Shown here one piece after another: positions 1 to 12,090 of a DNA stretch of 64,000 nt (position 1 is its first letter; every line of letters starts with the position of its first letter). The DNA comes from Glandiceps talaboti. Its lineage: Eukaryota > Hemichordata > Enteropneusta > Spengelidae. A model generated the notes under the pieces. The model saw nothing but the letters and a program-made list of their open reading frames with translations, had not been told where the DNA came from and searched no databases. The DNA is taken from positions 429,501 to 493,500 of the forward strand of contig NC_135568.1 of the NCBI RefSeq assembly GCF_964340395.1, given 5' to 3'. A program made the position numbers and the translations under genes.

Positions 1-1886
1 GAAATGACAATGACTTTAATCCAATTCATATTGAGCTTGATCCACCTATGACATCAGGTGATCATAGCAAAGGGAAAAATCACAATTATGTGAACAGTAC
101 TGACAGGGAAAGACAAAATACCAGCAATGGTAAGCAACGTGCCAACTCAGGACCCGATGCAGCCAGTGTGCCTTTGGCTTATCGACATCCCAAGAAACGA
201 CACCATGAGGCCATGTCAAATACCAACAGGGAGATTGATTATATGAATAAACATTCACGTGTGTCACACAAACGGAATTTCTCCAGTAGTTCTCTTCCTG
301 ATCAAAGCACTTACAACTCTTGCCAGAATGAGTCTACATTTGTAGATAGTACTAGTAATGGTCCAGTAGCTCTGACTATGGAACCTCATATTCATGTTGA
401 AACCAGTAATTCAGGTTTGTCACATGGACAGTCTTCGAGTCAGGACCAGACAAACCAAATCCAAGAAATAAAAAGCTACCTGATTCCCTTAGCCAATGTC
501 GCTGTTTCCCTGTTACTTCAAAGAGCACAATCACAGAACAGTCGACAACCCATTGACAAAGATGCTCTCATAGCTCAGGCCCAAGCATTGCGGGTAGCTG
601 GAAATGATCCTCAGTCGGCCCAGGCTGAGGAACTTGCCAAGCAAGCTTTTGCTGCAGCACTTGATCTGACTGTGAAGTCTCAGGAACAGAATGTAATACC
701 TGGGAGTACGCTTCATCAAACTCATATTAATCACCCATCGACTGAAAGAGTATCACCTGGACACAAACCTCAGAACTGTAAAACTGTGGGTGTGAAAGAT
801 CTTCTGGTACATGAAGCCAAGAAACAAAAAGTCAGCCACAGTGCAGATAACTTGGAAAGTATGAATATTAGTGCATATAATAACCAAGAAACTGGTCAAG
901 CTGTGCCACCTCAGTTGCCTCCCACCTCAGTTCACATGACACCCCAGAATGATGTGATATCACCAAGACAACAACATCTAATCACCAGGCCAGTATTACT
1001 ACCAGGGATGCCTTTAAGTCAATACAGCCCTACTAGATTCCCACCTCCACCACCCTATACACAACTCTCACCTACCTCTCCTCAGTTCCAAGGCTTCTCT
1101 TCAAATCAACAAGTTGGACCTGACCCAGCACTATTATTTCAACAACAGCGAACCCCTCTCTCAGGACTGCCACATCAGCATCACCTGACATCTAATCAGA
1201 CAGTTAGAGAGCTCCTAGCTCAAAATGTACGACGCCCACCTCCCCTACAACCTACCGCTGCAATCAACACTAACAAACATCTACCGTTACCCCCACCATT
1301 GATTAAGAAGGAACCGCGAGATCAAGCAAGACGTGGCAGACAGAGGTCATTTGAGAACTACACCAGCCCACCGGAGAATTTACACATTCCTAAGTCTTCG
1401 GACATTGAGAATGGCATAGACATAAACCAACAAAGTGAAACGGAGGAGGTACGACGGGATGGATATGAAAATACTGAGAATAAAGCAAGAGAAAACAAAC
1501 CACGAGAGAATAGAAATACCAATGGTATTCTGGCAAACATCAAGCAGGAACCACTAGATCCTGAAGATCAAGAAATGAACAGAGAACCTGAAAAAGTTGT
1601 ACAATCAGCCCAGAACTCTCCTGAGAGAGAAGATGATGATGACGACTCTGATAGTAGACTGTATATTGATACCTGTGAGAACTCGCCAGTAGAGAATGAT
1701 GATGACGATACCTCATCACGTGATGATCGAGATGACAAAGGATCACAGGGGGATGGTGATGGGAAAGATTCCTCTGATGGCAGCAACCAAGGCAAGGAAG
1801 CTGGAGACGACCCAAAGAAAAGACGTTTCAAGTGTGAGATCTGTGGAAAAGTGTATGCCAAGAATGAATCACTGAAATATCATAAG
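1..1886 (+). CDS. C2H2 zinc-finger protein, internal exon (5' end outside window)
   Basis: The reading frame is open from base 3, upstream of the first ATG at 48, so the exon probably continues past the window edge and that ATG need not be the start. About 628 codons are visible. The N-terminal part is Ser/Gln/Asn/Pro-rich, with an Ala-rich helical stretch near 480-690. Two sumoylation-type sites follow (IKKEP near 1300 and IKQEP near 1540), then a long Asp/Ser acidic region (about 1620-1800) and a basic KKRR patch. The exon ends with the first part of a C2H2 finger, CEICGKVY through YHK, at a good donor (AAG/GTATGT, phase 0). Known of the family: such proteins are nuclear DNA-binding transcription regulators. 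I cannot assign an orthologue, and the acidic and SUMO sites only suggest regulated repression or activation. Confidence 0.88.
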
Positions 1887-2575
1887 GTATGTCACACTTT
1901 AAAATTGATTATTATAGTCATTTCAAGAAAGAAGAATGTATAAAAATGTTTAATAGATGATAGTGATTACTTGTCTTGGTTTCAGAGTTTCACACCTTAT
2001 TTACTACAACATTGACAGACATTTTTAAAGTTACAGTATAACTTCAGGATACTATATAAACACCAAGGTGCACACACTAAGTAGGGATTTTGTCTGAAAA
2101 TACTAGCCTAACGTATTGTAACTCTGAATGATATGGCTACTAAATTCTGCCTGTGGATTTGTTCACCAATCTGATGTACTGTTGGTCACATGACTCAACA
2201 CTAGAATCATGTGACAAGAATGGAATCCTAGATGTGTGAAAATTTTAAAAGGAAGCTCTGTGTATCAAGAAGTTAAAACATGATCTCAAACATGATGGGG
2301 GTTGTTTTCAACTACATATCAATTGTGTAGTGCAGTGTTTCAAAGTTTAAATGTCTATGCTGATACAGTAACCTACACAAATAAACTTGCGTCAGTATCT
2401 TCCAAGTAAATACAAGCTGCCATAGATGGTGTACGGAAAGCTATTGCATGGCTGCAGGTGTTTGAATTTGTCCTGTTAGTGTATGGTATTAGTTACAGTA
2501 TCTTAGAAATACTGACATACCAGTAACTTTATAAACGCAAGATAATTATGTTAATTTCACATTTTTTTTGTTTAG
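1887..2575 (+). other. Intron of the zinc-finger gene
   Basis: A 689-base GT-AG intron. The donor is GTATGT and the acceptor follows a T-rich tract (TTTTTTTTGTTTAG). It is phase 0 and holds no repeat or other gene that I can see. The splice is well supported because it completes a zinc finger: exon 1 supplies C-x2-C-x12-H, and exon 2 begins with M-N-H, giving H-x3-H. Confidence 0.88.
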
Positions 2576-3979
2576 ATGAACCATAACAATTATAGACCCC
2601 ATCAATGTGAGACGTGTGGACGAGCGTTTGCAAATCCGTATACGTTAGATGTACATCGACGTATACATCTAAATGAGTCAGACAAACCGTACAAGTGTAA
2701 GTACTGCGAGAAAACGTTTGCCACAAGCTCTCATCGCAATGTTCATATGACGCACCACAAAGAGGTGAAATCTTTTGAGTGTTCGATTTGTCGCCGGCGA
2801 TATCTGAACAAAGAAACGTTGGAGTCTCACATGCAGCGCCATGGTGAACGCAGGTATCCCTGTGAAACATGTGGCATGAGTTTCAAGGCACATGCAGAGC
2901 TGACAGAGCATAAGACTGTACATGGTCTATCAAAGAAATCGCAATGTGAGTTATGCGGCCATGAATTCCTTCGCCGCAATGAGCTCCTACAGCATATGAC
3001 CTTGGAACATCCAAACGCAAAACCGTTTGAATGTGAGAATTGTGATAAAACCTTTGCCACATTAGACAGTTTGCGAGTACATCAGCGATGTCATACAGGT
3101 GAGTTACCACACAAATGCCGTTTCTGCTCTCGACAGTTTGTACATGGGAAACACCGAGAAGTACATGAGATGTCACATTTCAAAGAAAACAACAAGAGTA
3201 TGAATATTCAAATGTTGGTCAATACTGGTGGAAAGCTGTTCTACCAATGTGAAAAATGTGGACAGATCTTTACCGAGCTCTCCCATCTACAGACGCATCA
3301 AAAACTACACAAACTACAAGAGAAGGAAGAAGCCATGGCAACTCAAGCAGGAATGCCAATACCAAATAAGGTGCTGCCACCAATTAATGAGATGCCATCA
3401 GGTGCAACTATCATACCAGTTTCATCAATGCCTCCAAATTCGCTTGGTTTACATGATTCTGTTTCGATGAGCAATGGTCCACAGATAGCCAATGTAGTAT
3501 CTCTTCATCCCACAGCAGGAGATCATCCAGGTGAGCATCCCGGTGTAGTGGGTATGCAAAGGAATGTTCCAATGATGCCAATGTCTAATGCCTTACCAGT
3601 AACAACTCCAGGTGCTACAGCAAACTTACAAAGCCCCCCACCACTGGAAAAGAGACCACCGATGATGTCTCCAGAGGCTTTGGTCCCCACTAACCAGCAC
3701 AACTCAGCTACACCTCTCACCAATGTTGTACAAAGTGATGGTAGTATTTCATCAAAGAGTGAAACCCCAAATGCTAAGATGAATCTTTCAGATACACAAC
3801 TCACTAGGGTCAGTCCTCCTAAGGGAAGATATCCACAGAGTACTAAAGAACAGACAGCAACCATATCACGATGGAACAGTGAAGACAATGAGAAAAGACT
3901 TGAAACCAGTGACGATAGGTCTTCAGCTACAGCTCATCTCTTGCAGCTTGCCACAGGCAGGGGAAATGTTAAAAATTAA
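2576..3979 (+). CDS. C2H2 zinc-finger protein, terminal exon with eight further fingers
   Basis: 467 codons ending in TAA at 3977-3979. The ATG at its start is an exon boundary, not an initiator: joined to the previous exon it completes finger 1 as H-K-M-N-H. Eight more C2H2 fingers follow, starting CETCGRAF, CKYCEKTF, CSICRRRY, CETCGMSF, CELCGHEF, CENCDKTF, CRFCSRQF and CEKCGQIF. The sixth of nine (CELCGHEF) has H-x4-H spacing. Most linkers are not the canonical TGEKP; only one resembles it (HTGELPH). After the fingers comes a Pro/Ser/Thr/Met-rich tail of about 230 residues with no recognised domain. The fingers should bind DNA in the nucleus. No KRAB, BTB or SET domain is visible in this part. 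The orthologue is unknown. Confidence 0.92.
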   Translation: MNHNNYRPHQCETCGRAFANPYTLDVHRRIHLNESDKPYKCKYCEKTFATSSHRNVHMTHHKEVKSFECSICRRRYLNKETLESHMQRHGERRYPCETCGMSFKAHAELTEHKTVHGLSKKSQCELCGHEFLRRNELLQHMTLEHPNAKPFECENCDKTFATLDSLRVHQRCHTGELPHKCRFCSRQFVHGKHREVHEMSHFKENNKSMNIQMLVNTGGKLFYQCEKCGQIFTELSHLQTHQKLHKLQEKEEAMATQAGMPIPNKVLPPINEMPSGATIIPVSSMPPNSLGLHDSVSMSNGPQIANVVSLHPTAGDHPGEHPGVVGMQRNVPMMPMSNALPVTTPGATANLQSPPPLEKRPPMMSPEALVPTNQHNSATPLTNVVQSDGSISSKSETPNAKMNLSDTQLTRVSPPKGRYPQSTKEQTATISRWNSEDNEKRLETSDDRSSATAHLLQLATGRGNVKN

Positions 3980-5180
3980 AATCACAGGAACCTAATAAGT
4001 GGAATAGTTTAACAACTTATGAAAATTTATTTGAAGATTCACCACGCAGTATTTCTACTATGGGATAGAAAGATGACTAATTAGAATAATTTGCACTTGT
4101 TGTGACATTTGTTAGAAATCCTTCACTCTCCTGCACTGTTACATACCCCATACCATTCACTCCATTGTAGGAATGTATACCAGTAAGTACAAATTATATA
4201 CCGTCGTGTACATATTTGGTGTTGTATGAACTCATGCTTTATTCACCATGTTCTCAGTTATCCCAGGACTGACTTTGAACTGCACCTTGTCCTATTAATA
4301 TCACACAGTGTATGTGTAACTGTATTACTGAAAAACAAATCCACCATAGAGGGTAGTATAGCTCCAAAACAGAGTTGGAGCTAGGCAATAAATTTGGATG
4401 TACATTGATACAAGCCTTATAATTGCATCCGAACTGAATTTACAAGAAATTTATCTTGATGGGCATTATCGATTATTAGATTGACTCCTAGTTGTACATG
4501 TAAAGTCACAACTTGAACATTTCTATATCTTATTATGTGGATACTTGCAACATATTTTGCAACCATCCTCAGACACTCAGTATCTTACAGATTAAGTGAG
4601 TATAGCGTAATGCAGATAAAAAATGTTGACTTTTTGTTCAGTCATCCATTATCATATTTTGGTGACGTAACCATATTTGTGTAAAGTCAATTGTGTCTTA
4701 TGTCTTAGATTTTGTCTTCTTTTGAGGGAAATTTTAAAAAATATAGATTTACCGTTATATAAACCAAAACCTTGTAGAAAACATAGTCAGTAGAGAGAAA
4801 GTCATCATCTGCTATCTATGCTTGAAACTATCAGTGTTGAAGTTTTGTTACATTTCAATTTTTGAAAGCTTCAAATGTGAATGATCTTGCACCTGCAAAA
4901 ATGTTTTGCTTGGAATAATTATGAATTGATTTAAGGAATATCTAGTTTGGGTTGTCTGGAACAACGATACCCCCACCAACCCTTCTAAAGATATTGGATT
5001 CAGTCTTATGTGCAGGACCGCATATTTTTTAAAGGCTGAACCATTTGTTATCTAGGGGTGGTAATTTTCTAGGATCTTGGTTGGCCAGTATTTTCAGTAA
5101 CCTGGTTCTTGGTATATTTGGTACAGTCACTTTACATATGTTTGTCCAGCTAGATTTTAAACTGTTACATGTAATTGATT
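3980..5180 (+). other. Probable 3' UTR and flank of the zinc-finger gene
   Basis: Non-coding, AT-rich and free of tandem repeats. A canonical AATAAA at 4387-4392, about 410 bases after the stop codon, is the first plausible poly(A) signal. Where the transcript really ends cannot be told from sequence. Confidence 0.5.
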
Positions 5181-5189
5181 AACAGTATC

Positions 5190-5480
5190 ACAAATGTATG
5201 ATGTCATTGAGTCACCAATTCAATGACATCATCATTCTCAGTGTATCACTTCCTAAGTTCCATAACATCATTAGTCATATGGTGTAATTTCACTAAGTCC
5301 AAGAGCTCCTGGTGTGTGATGTCATCAAATTACCGTATACATGACATCATCAGTATCAGTGAATTGATTTTCACCACATTGATGACATCATTGATTTCAA
5401 CATTTATATGATGTCATCAATTCACTAAATGTATGGCATCACCAATCTCAGGGTACTGATTTTGATGACATCATTGATTC
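5190..5480. repeat. Degenerate repeat rich in TGACATCA/TGATGTCA
   Basis: About seven exact TGACATCA or TGATGTCA octamers sit in 290 bases, separated by variable sequence containing 'caccaat' and 'cagtgtact' echoes. It looks like a decayed tandem repeat. The octamer resembles a variant CRE/AP-1 site, but that is only a match to a short consensus. Confidence 0.6.
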
Positions 5481-6289
5481 TACCAGTTGTCGTTAATTCA
5501 CCAAATATATATGTAAAATTATCTATTTCAATTGAGTGTACTGAGTTTGACCACACTGATAACACCAGGCCTACTACATCAACAATTTTACCAAATACCG
5601 TCTTTTAAAGTAATAATAGTCGTGAAAGTTGGAATCAGTCACTGCTGTTAAAAGAAAGTAAGTCAGCATAGTTTTACACCTGTACTTAACTTGTAACACA
5701 TGCTTATTAATATGCATAAAAAGTTGTCATGTTTGTTTGGTGCTTCAGTACTCCAATAATGCAAGTGCGACTTTACAGCATAGTAGGGTTTTCATAAATA
5801 CATATTGTGCAAAAACAGAAATTATAATAATTCTCCTTATAGGTAAGATTAGGACAATTATATTTTAATTAAAAGGCAGATTCAAATCTGTATTTGTCAG
5901 TACTGTACATTTTTATTGAGTATATCAAGTGTTTTTTTATGTAAATTGTATTTTAGCGTTGTAGTGATACATAATGATACAATCATTTGTTTCAGGGAAG
6001 AAAGAACTTAAGAGTTTCAGATCTTAAGTCAGAAAGTATTTTGTTATTGTAATGTTATTCCATATATTCTAAATGATTTCAATGGTGGTAATGTTTTGAC
6101 TTGTAATTGAACACTAAATCGGATTATTTGATTCTTCTCTTTTATTAATGTCTTGACAAATCTCACATAGATAGTAACATTGTAATGTTATGTAGGATGC
6201 ATATTACTTTTGTTAATAAGTCTGCAATTTCTAGGCAGACCTAGAGGAAAAACAACACAAGACTCAGGTGTATGTGAAAATTGATATAC

Positions 6290-6960
6290 AATCACTCGTT
6301 CTGGTAACAGACATGATGTAAATCACATACTCATAACAGACATGAGTCAATCCAGTCTGGTAACAGACATGACATTTGAGTAACAGACATTACATTCTGG
6401 TAACAGGTGACTTTATGTAACAGACTTGACAGTCATCCCATTCTGGTAACAGACAAGACACATGAGTAACAGACACAACAGAAATCTCATTCTGGTAACA
6501 GACATGATATTTGAGTAACAGACTTAAAACAAGCATCCTATCTTGATAACTGACATGGCAGTCATTCCATTCTGGTAACAGACATGACAGCCCATTCTGG
6601 TAATGTATGCTACAGTGACGAGTCACCCATTCTTGTAACAGACTCGACAGTTGCCTCAATCTGGTGACTTTAACAACAATCACCCATTCTGCTAACAGAC
6701 ATGATAGTGATCCTAATGTGGTAACAGACGTGACAGTCACCCATTCTGCTAACAGACAACAGAAATGACAGTCATCCTAATGTGGTAACAGACATGACAG
6801 TCATCCTACTATAATAACAGACACGACAGTCATCCTAATGTGGTAACAGACATGACAGTCATCCTAATGTGGTAACAGACATGACAGTCATCCTAATGTG
6901 GTAACAGACGTGACAGTCATCCTAATACGGTAACAGACATGACAGTCATCTCATTCTTAC
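6290..6960. repeat. Minisatellite, about 29-bp unit (GGTAACAGACATGACAGTCA core)
   Basis: The unit contains 'ggtaacagacatgacagtca' followed by 'tcctaatgt'. The 3' half (about 6720-6950) has near-perfect 29-bp spacing. The 5' half is degenerate, with insertions and 'ctggtaacaga' variants. Decay is one-sided, as expected when an array expands from one end. Confidence 0.85.
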
Positions 6961-7439
6961 GTGTAGAGATGTACCATTGTAATGCTATTGTGCAGTGTTG
7001 TGTAGTATTGTCAAATGTTTTATTCCATGTATTTAAGTTTTTCTGTCAAAACATTTCACCATTGATAAACAAAAAAAAGCATAGCACCTAATAGCTAAAG
7101 GGGAAATTGCTTTCTTATATACATACTAGATATTCCCCTACTCCCCCTTTTTTTTAAAGTTATCCAGATTCTTTCCATGTAGTCATTTATAACGTAAGAT
7201 ATTTCCATTTACAAAATTCAGTGTTTGACTAGAACAATTATTCAGTGGGTGATTTTTGTTTGTTTGTTTGTTTGTGTCTGGTTTGTTGTGAAAACGGAAT
7301 CTTAAAGGATAAGATTTTAAACACGGGCATTATCAATATCTCTGGTGTGCATAGAAACCAAATCATGAAGTAAATGATTTGCAATATTTTCGTATATTAC
7401 AGTATTTTTCAAAGCATACAATTCATTCTTTTTCCATCT

Positions 7440-7715
7440 CACTAGTAGCCATAAGTAACAAGAACAAGTGGCCTAGGTCATGTGATTATCACATGATTGT
7501 CATGTGATCCGATTGATGCCACCATAGGTGAAGTCAAAGCAGATGGCATAACAGAAAAGTGAAATGTCGTGTCTTGATCATGTGATCATCATGTGATAAG
7601 TTGATTCTACCATAGGTGAAGACTCAAACTAGACATGGCGTAAAAGTGAAATGTTTTACATTGATCATGTAATGGTCATGTGATCAAGTTAGGGCCACCA
7701 CAAGTGAAGTCCAAC
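7440..7715. repeat. Three tandem copies of an about 90-bp unit with CATGTGAT palindromes
   Basis: Copies are marked by 'ccaccataggtgaag' near 7518, 'ctaccataggtgaag' near 7607 and 'ccaccacaagtgaag' near 7694. Each is preceded by clustered TCATGTGAT/ATCACATGA sequences, which are E-box palindromes. There is no coding potential. Confidence 0.75.
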
Positions 7716-8292
7716 TAGATGTTGATCAGTGTATCTGTCATGAGAAATGAAATGAATTTACAAACATTATACCAATTTCTACAACTAGTTGTCAGCTTTA
7801 TGTTTTGTCTTGTTTGTTTGTTTATTACCCAGAATTCACTGGCTTTTATCTCTTACCTATTTAGTACCATGTTATTTCTTTGTATACCCTATTCACCATA
7901 TTACCTTCTAGAAACCAAAAAAAACAACTTATATGTAATATTTCCTTTATATTCAGGAGACAGTATTGAGTAGTTTTGGTAGCAAAGACTCTTTCAGACT
8001 TTCAGCAAAATCAAAAAAATTATACAATTCAACCTCATTACTTGTTCTTTGTTTGTGTGTTTGTTTTTGTTTTGTTTTTTGTAGTAAAAAAGTAATACGT
8101 CAGTTAAAAAGATAAAAACCTGAAAAAAAATTTAAATGTATCAAAATTCTTTGACTTTGATGCCAGTAATTTGAGTTGTTAAAATTCCATTCTTGCCTAA
8201 AAAGTTTGGCATGGCCAGTAATGTTGATATAGCATCATAGTTGCTATGGTAGTAAGCTGAGAGTGCCTTGACAGGAGACGATTTCAATGAAC

Positions 8293-8306
8293 AGCGCCCT
8301 CTGGTG
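8293..8306 (-). promoter_or_regulatory. CTCF-like motif A
   Basis: The minus strand reads CACCAGAGGGCGCT, a close match to the bilaterian CTCF core (CCAnnAGrkGGCrC). It is the first of three such matches within 240 bases. Confidence 0.5.
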
Positions 8307-8337
8307 ATGTAATGTAGGTGTATCAGTTTTAAAGAAT

Positions 8338-8352
8338 AGCACCATCTAGTGG
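8338..8352 (-). promoter_or_regulatory. CTCF-like motif B
   Basis: The minus strand reads CCACTAGATGGTGCT, matching the CTCF core apart from one position. It lies 32 bases from motif A and has the same orientation. Confidence 0.45.
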
Positions 8353-8518
8353 TATTATTTAATTTGGTGTAGATCAGTTAAATAGACAGTTTTATCATGG
8401 ATATTTGTGAATTTTCAACGTCATTTGAACATTAGAGTTGACTCAATATGATATTGAAGTAGATTCTAGCAAATACAAACTGGTTCCACGGCCATGTCAT
8501 TGTGAATGACAGATTGCA

Positions 8519-8533
8519 TTGTTAGAGGGCGCT
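8519..8533 (+). promoter_or_regulatory. CTCF-like motif C, opposite orientation
   Basis: The plus strand reads TGTTAGAGGGCGCTG, which keeps the TAGAGGGCGCT half of the core but lacks the leading CCA. Its orientation is opposite to motifs A and B. Confidence 0.35.
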
Positions 8534-9060
8534 GTTCAATAGAAGATATATATTACTTGAAATGTAAAATATGTAGATGTATATATTGGATTAACTGCTA
8601 CAGTTTGGTTTGTGTAATGTTAATGGTAATCGTTATTTTAGTGGATGGTTGTAATTTATTGCGTTGATTTGCATATATTGTGAGATGTATAACATACAAG
8701 ATTCCTTTCTCAAACAAAATGTATTGTGTGTTTCCATTATTTACAAATTCCGGTCAGCTTTCCATGATTCCTTCAAGTTTAATTCAAATTTTGTTAGAGT
8801 GATTGTAAGCTTCCCAGGGTTGTTTTGCATTTAAAATCTTGGAAATAATATATAGAAAACCAGTGTCTTGCAAAAACGGAGAACAATTTAAAAAAAAAAA
8901 AATTATTTGTAAAATAAGAGACTTGTCAACTAATATTGAAGTTGCCTTTAATGTGACTAACTCTTACATGATAATAGAAAACAAATATGAGATGTTAGAT
9001 GACATTAATGTCTTAAGAGACAGCAATTTAAGGGACGTACATTTTATGATGCTGTTAATT

Positions 9061-9564
9061 AGCTTCCTAACTCTAAGACTAACAGTCCCCTAGCTTCCTA
9101 ACTCTAAGACTAACAGTCCCCTAGCTTCCTAACTCTAAGACAAACAATCTCCTAGCTTCCTAACTCTAAGACTAACAGTCCCCTAGCTTCCTAACTCTAA
9201 GACTAACAGTCGCCTAGCTTCCTAACTCTAAGACTAACAGTCCCCTAGCTTCCTAACTCTAAGACTAACAGTCCCCTAGCTTCCTAACTCTAAGACTAAC
9301 AGTCCCCTAGCTTCCTAGTTCTAAGACTAACAGTCGCCTAACTTCCTAACTCTAAGACTAACAGTCCCCTAGCTTCCTAACTCTAAGACTAACAGTCCCC
9401 TAGCTTCCTAACTCTAAGACTAACAGTCCCCTAGCTTCCTAACTCTAAGACTAACAGTCGCCTAGCTTCCTAACTCTAAGACTAACAGTCCCCTAGCTTC
9501 CTAACTCTAAGACTAACAGTCCCCTAGCTTCCTACTTCTAAGACTAACAGTCCCCTAGCTTCCT
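9061..9564. repeat. Minisatellite, 31-bp unit, about 16 copies
   Basis: Each unit is AGCTTCCTAACTCTAAGACT followed by AACAGTCCCCT. Copies are nearly identical, with a recurrent C/G variant (tcccct/tcgcct) and a few 'agttct' or 'acttct' variants, so the array is young. The short open frame at 8839-9093 merely runs into it. Confidence 0.95.
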
Positions 9565-9636
9565 GTAAATGATATTTATGTTTGATTTAACTAGTGTTAG
9601 AATTGTTGTCACACAAATAAACAAGAAATTCAATAA

Positions 9637-9679
9637 AACACACACACACACACACACATACATACATACATACATACAT

Positions 9680-9716
<37 letters not shown>

Positions 9717-9750
9717 GACACACACACACACATACACACACACACACACA

Positions 9751-9788
<38 letters not shown>
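9637..9788. repeat. Compound microsatellite (CA)n/(CATA)n
   Basis: Blocks of CA and CATA alternate, with occasional CAGA. Open frames through it are simple-repeat artefacts. Confidence 0.97.
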
Positions 9789-11820
9789 AAGTTTATTGTA
9801 CAGAAAGCATAGGGATCTAAGTATAATACAAATCTTGCCAAATCACCACCTCCAGATATCTGTAAATGATTCTTGCCAGATCACCACCTTCAGATATCTG
9901 TAAATAATTCTTCCAAGAATTTTGTTTTAGGAAAATGCATAATCTTATCTGTTCTGAATAAAAACCTAGAAAGACCTTTGAAAATTACTTTATTGTGAGA
10001 AGATGATTATGTACACAATGAAATTGCTGTAAATATCCACAAGGGAAAGGAATCTTGTATACAAACCAAGTACATCAGAATTTGAAATAGTGTTAGGGTT
10101 TTAGTTGATGAAGAATATTGTGAAAAGAGCCTCATCCAGCTGAGTAATATTGATAAAAGTTTGATGCAACTGGTGAAAAAACGTGTGTTAGCTTGAGTAA
10201 AGTGAGCCAAGAGAAGATTTCATGCAAAGAGAAATTAGGTATTAAAGACAATAAGATAACTGGTGTAAAAACAACAGCAGGTCCCTCTGAATGATGTGAT
10301 GCCTTCATCAGTTTGTTTATATCTGTATAACTTTCAGTTAATAAACTTTAATGCAACAGTTATAACATGTAGTGTTGTAATCAGTAAACAGAGTTATGGG
10401 ATCCAGGATTACCTGGTGTTTATACTTTAATAAGTTAACAACATTAATTACATTTTGTATGTCTTTGCATGAACCTTGTCTCATTCATCATTGCTATGAG
10501 TAAGCAAACACACTGGTGTTATTCTATCAGTTGTAATAAGTAATAAATTGTGATAGTGGGTGTAACATGATTAAATACTATGTCACAGAAATTTGCCTTT
10601 TTTGCCTGCTATGTACGTAGGTAAATTTAACATTCACACAGTTGCTTCCTTGCTTGTTAAAATTTAGAGTAATTCTGATCAATTTTAATCTAAATTTGAA
10701 TTGATTTAATGTCAAACTCAGTGTTCAAAGTATGGATCTATTTATGTCCAGGTATCATGGTTTATTACTTAAACTGGTAGTGAATGAACTTACAAACCAC
10801 AGTGTTTGTTGATAATATTTGCCTGGGTGTGGCTCATCATAATTTTCATTATTAAATCGTAACAGTATTTTAAATTTATCTGTATGTTTACATGACACTC
10901 CTGAATACATGTATGTTTATGTCATTGTTATGAAGTAAATTGTAGTGAAAACTCGATCCAGTAACAGGGTTGTACTCAGCCTTGCAATAGATAGTGATAA
11001 CAGGTGCTAATGTGAGATGTATTATGCAAATTATAAATTTGCATATAGCATTCCTTGTCTGTAATATCCTTACAAACATTTGATGGTTCTGTTTTCCAAC
11101 ATTTCAGCAAGAAATGTTTACAACACTGTCGTGTGAGAAGCGTTGTAAGTGTGGATGACTATATACAAATAGGCCTAATGCGGAGGAGTTCAACTCTATT
11201 CCCATCCCTCACTTAACACTAAACCAACCTCCTTAGTTTCGATATAAATGTGTGTCTATTTAGTATTATACAATCAGCCCACTCTTCTGCATTGTTGTAC
11301 TCATGAATGTGCAGCCAATGATTATTATTACTTTGGCATAACAAGTGACAGGAATTAAAACGACCTATTGTGTGACTGAGCTGTGCCATGAACCTGTGTA
11401 CAACAGGTGTGAATCACAGTTGTATGTATGTGAGAGCAGTTGTCATTAAGTACATTATTCAGGAGTGTAAATGTGAGATGTCAATTTGTTGTATGTGTTG
11501 TTAGTTTTATAATTAAAACTGAACTTAGGCTGAATGTTTACAGGAATAGTGATTTGAGACTGAGTATGGTCATTACTCTCATGGTTAAACAAATGTAACT
11601 TTATATATCATCAAATTGGTCTTTTTCACAACATTCCAGAAATCACTAGCCTCTTGTCAAAAATAACATGGATAAAAATTGTATGAAGTGAAATTGCTAG
11701 GTATGTAAAACCACAACAATTGAAGTGTATAGATCACCAGCAATTTTACACATCCTGGCAGATTTAACATTATCCAAAAGTGAAAGACCGCAAAGTCTTT
11801 GGAAAGAAATTATTAAGACA
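9789..11820. other. Non-coding interval
   Basis: AT-rich sequence with no supported gene. A short direct repeat is visible near 9830-9910 ('caccacctccagatatctgtaa' and 'caccaccttcagatatctgtaa', same phrase with one change). Nothing else is recognised. Confidence 0.5.
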
Positions 11821-12090
11821 CTGATTGGCTTAAAGTTTATGTAAATTACAACTGAACACATGCTGATTGGCTAACAGTTTATTTTGGTATTAAGTATGCT
11901 GATTGGCCAACAGTTTATTTTGATGTTAAGGTAAACCATGCTGATTGGCCAACAGTTTATTTTAATATTAGGTAACCGATGTTGATTGGCTAACAGTTTA
12001 TTTTAACATTAGGTAACCACTGCTGATTGGCCAACAGTTTATTTTGATAACATGGTAAACCATGCTGATTGGCTAACAGTTTGCTATTAT
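11821..12090. repeat. Minisatellite, about 41-bp unit carrying GCTGATTGGC
   Basis: Seven copies of (g)ctgattggcyaacagttta begin at 11821, 11862, 11898, 11940, 11981, 12022 and 12064. Each contains GATTGGC, the complement of a CCAAT box with good NF-Y flanks. The spacers are AT-rich and variable. Confidence 0.9.
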
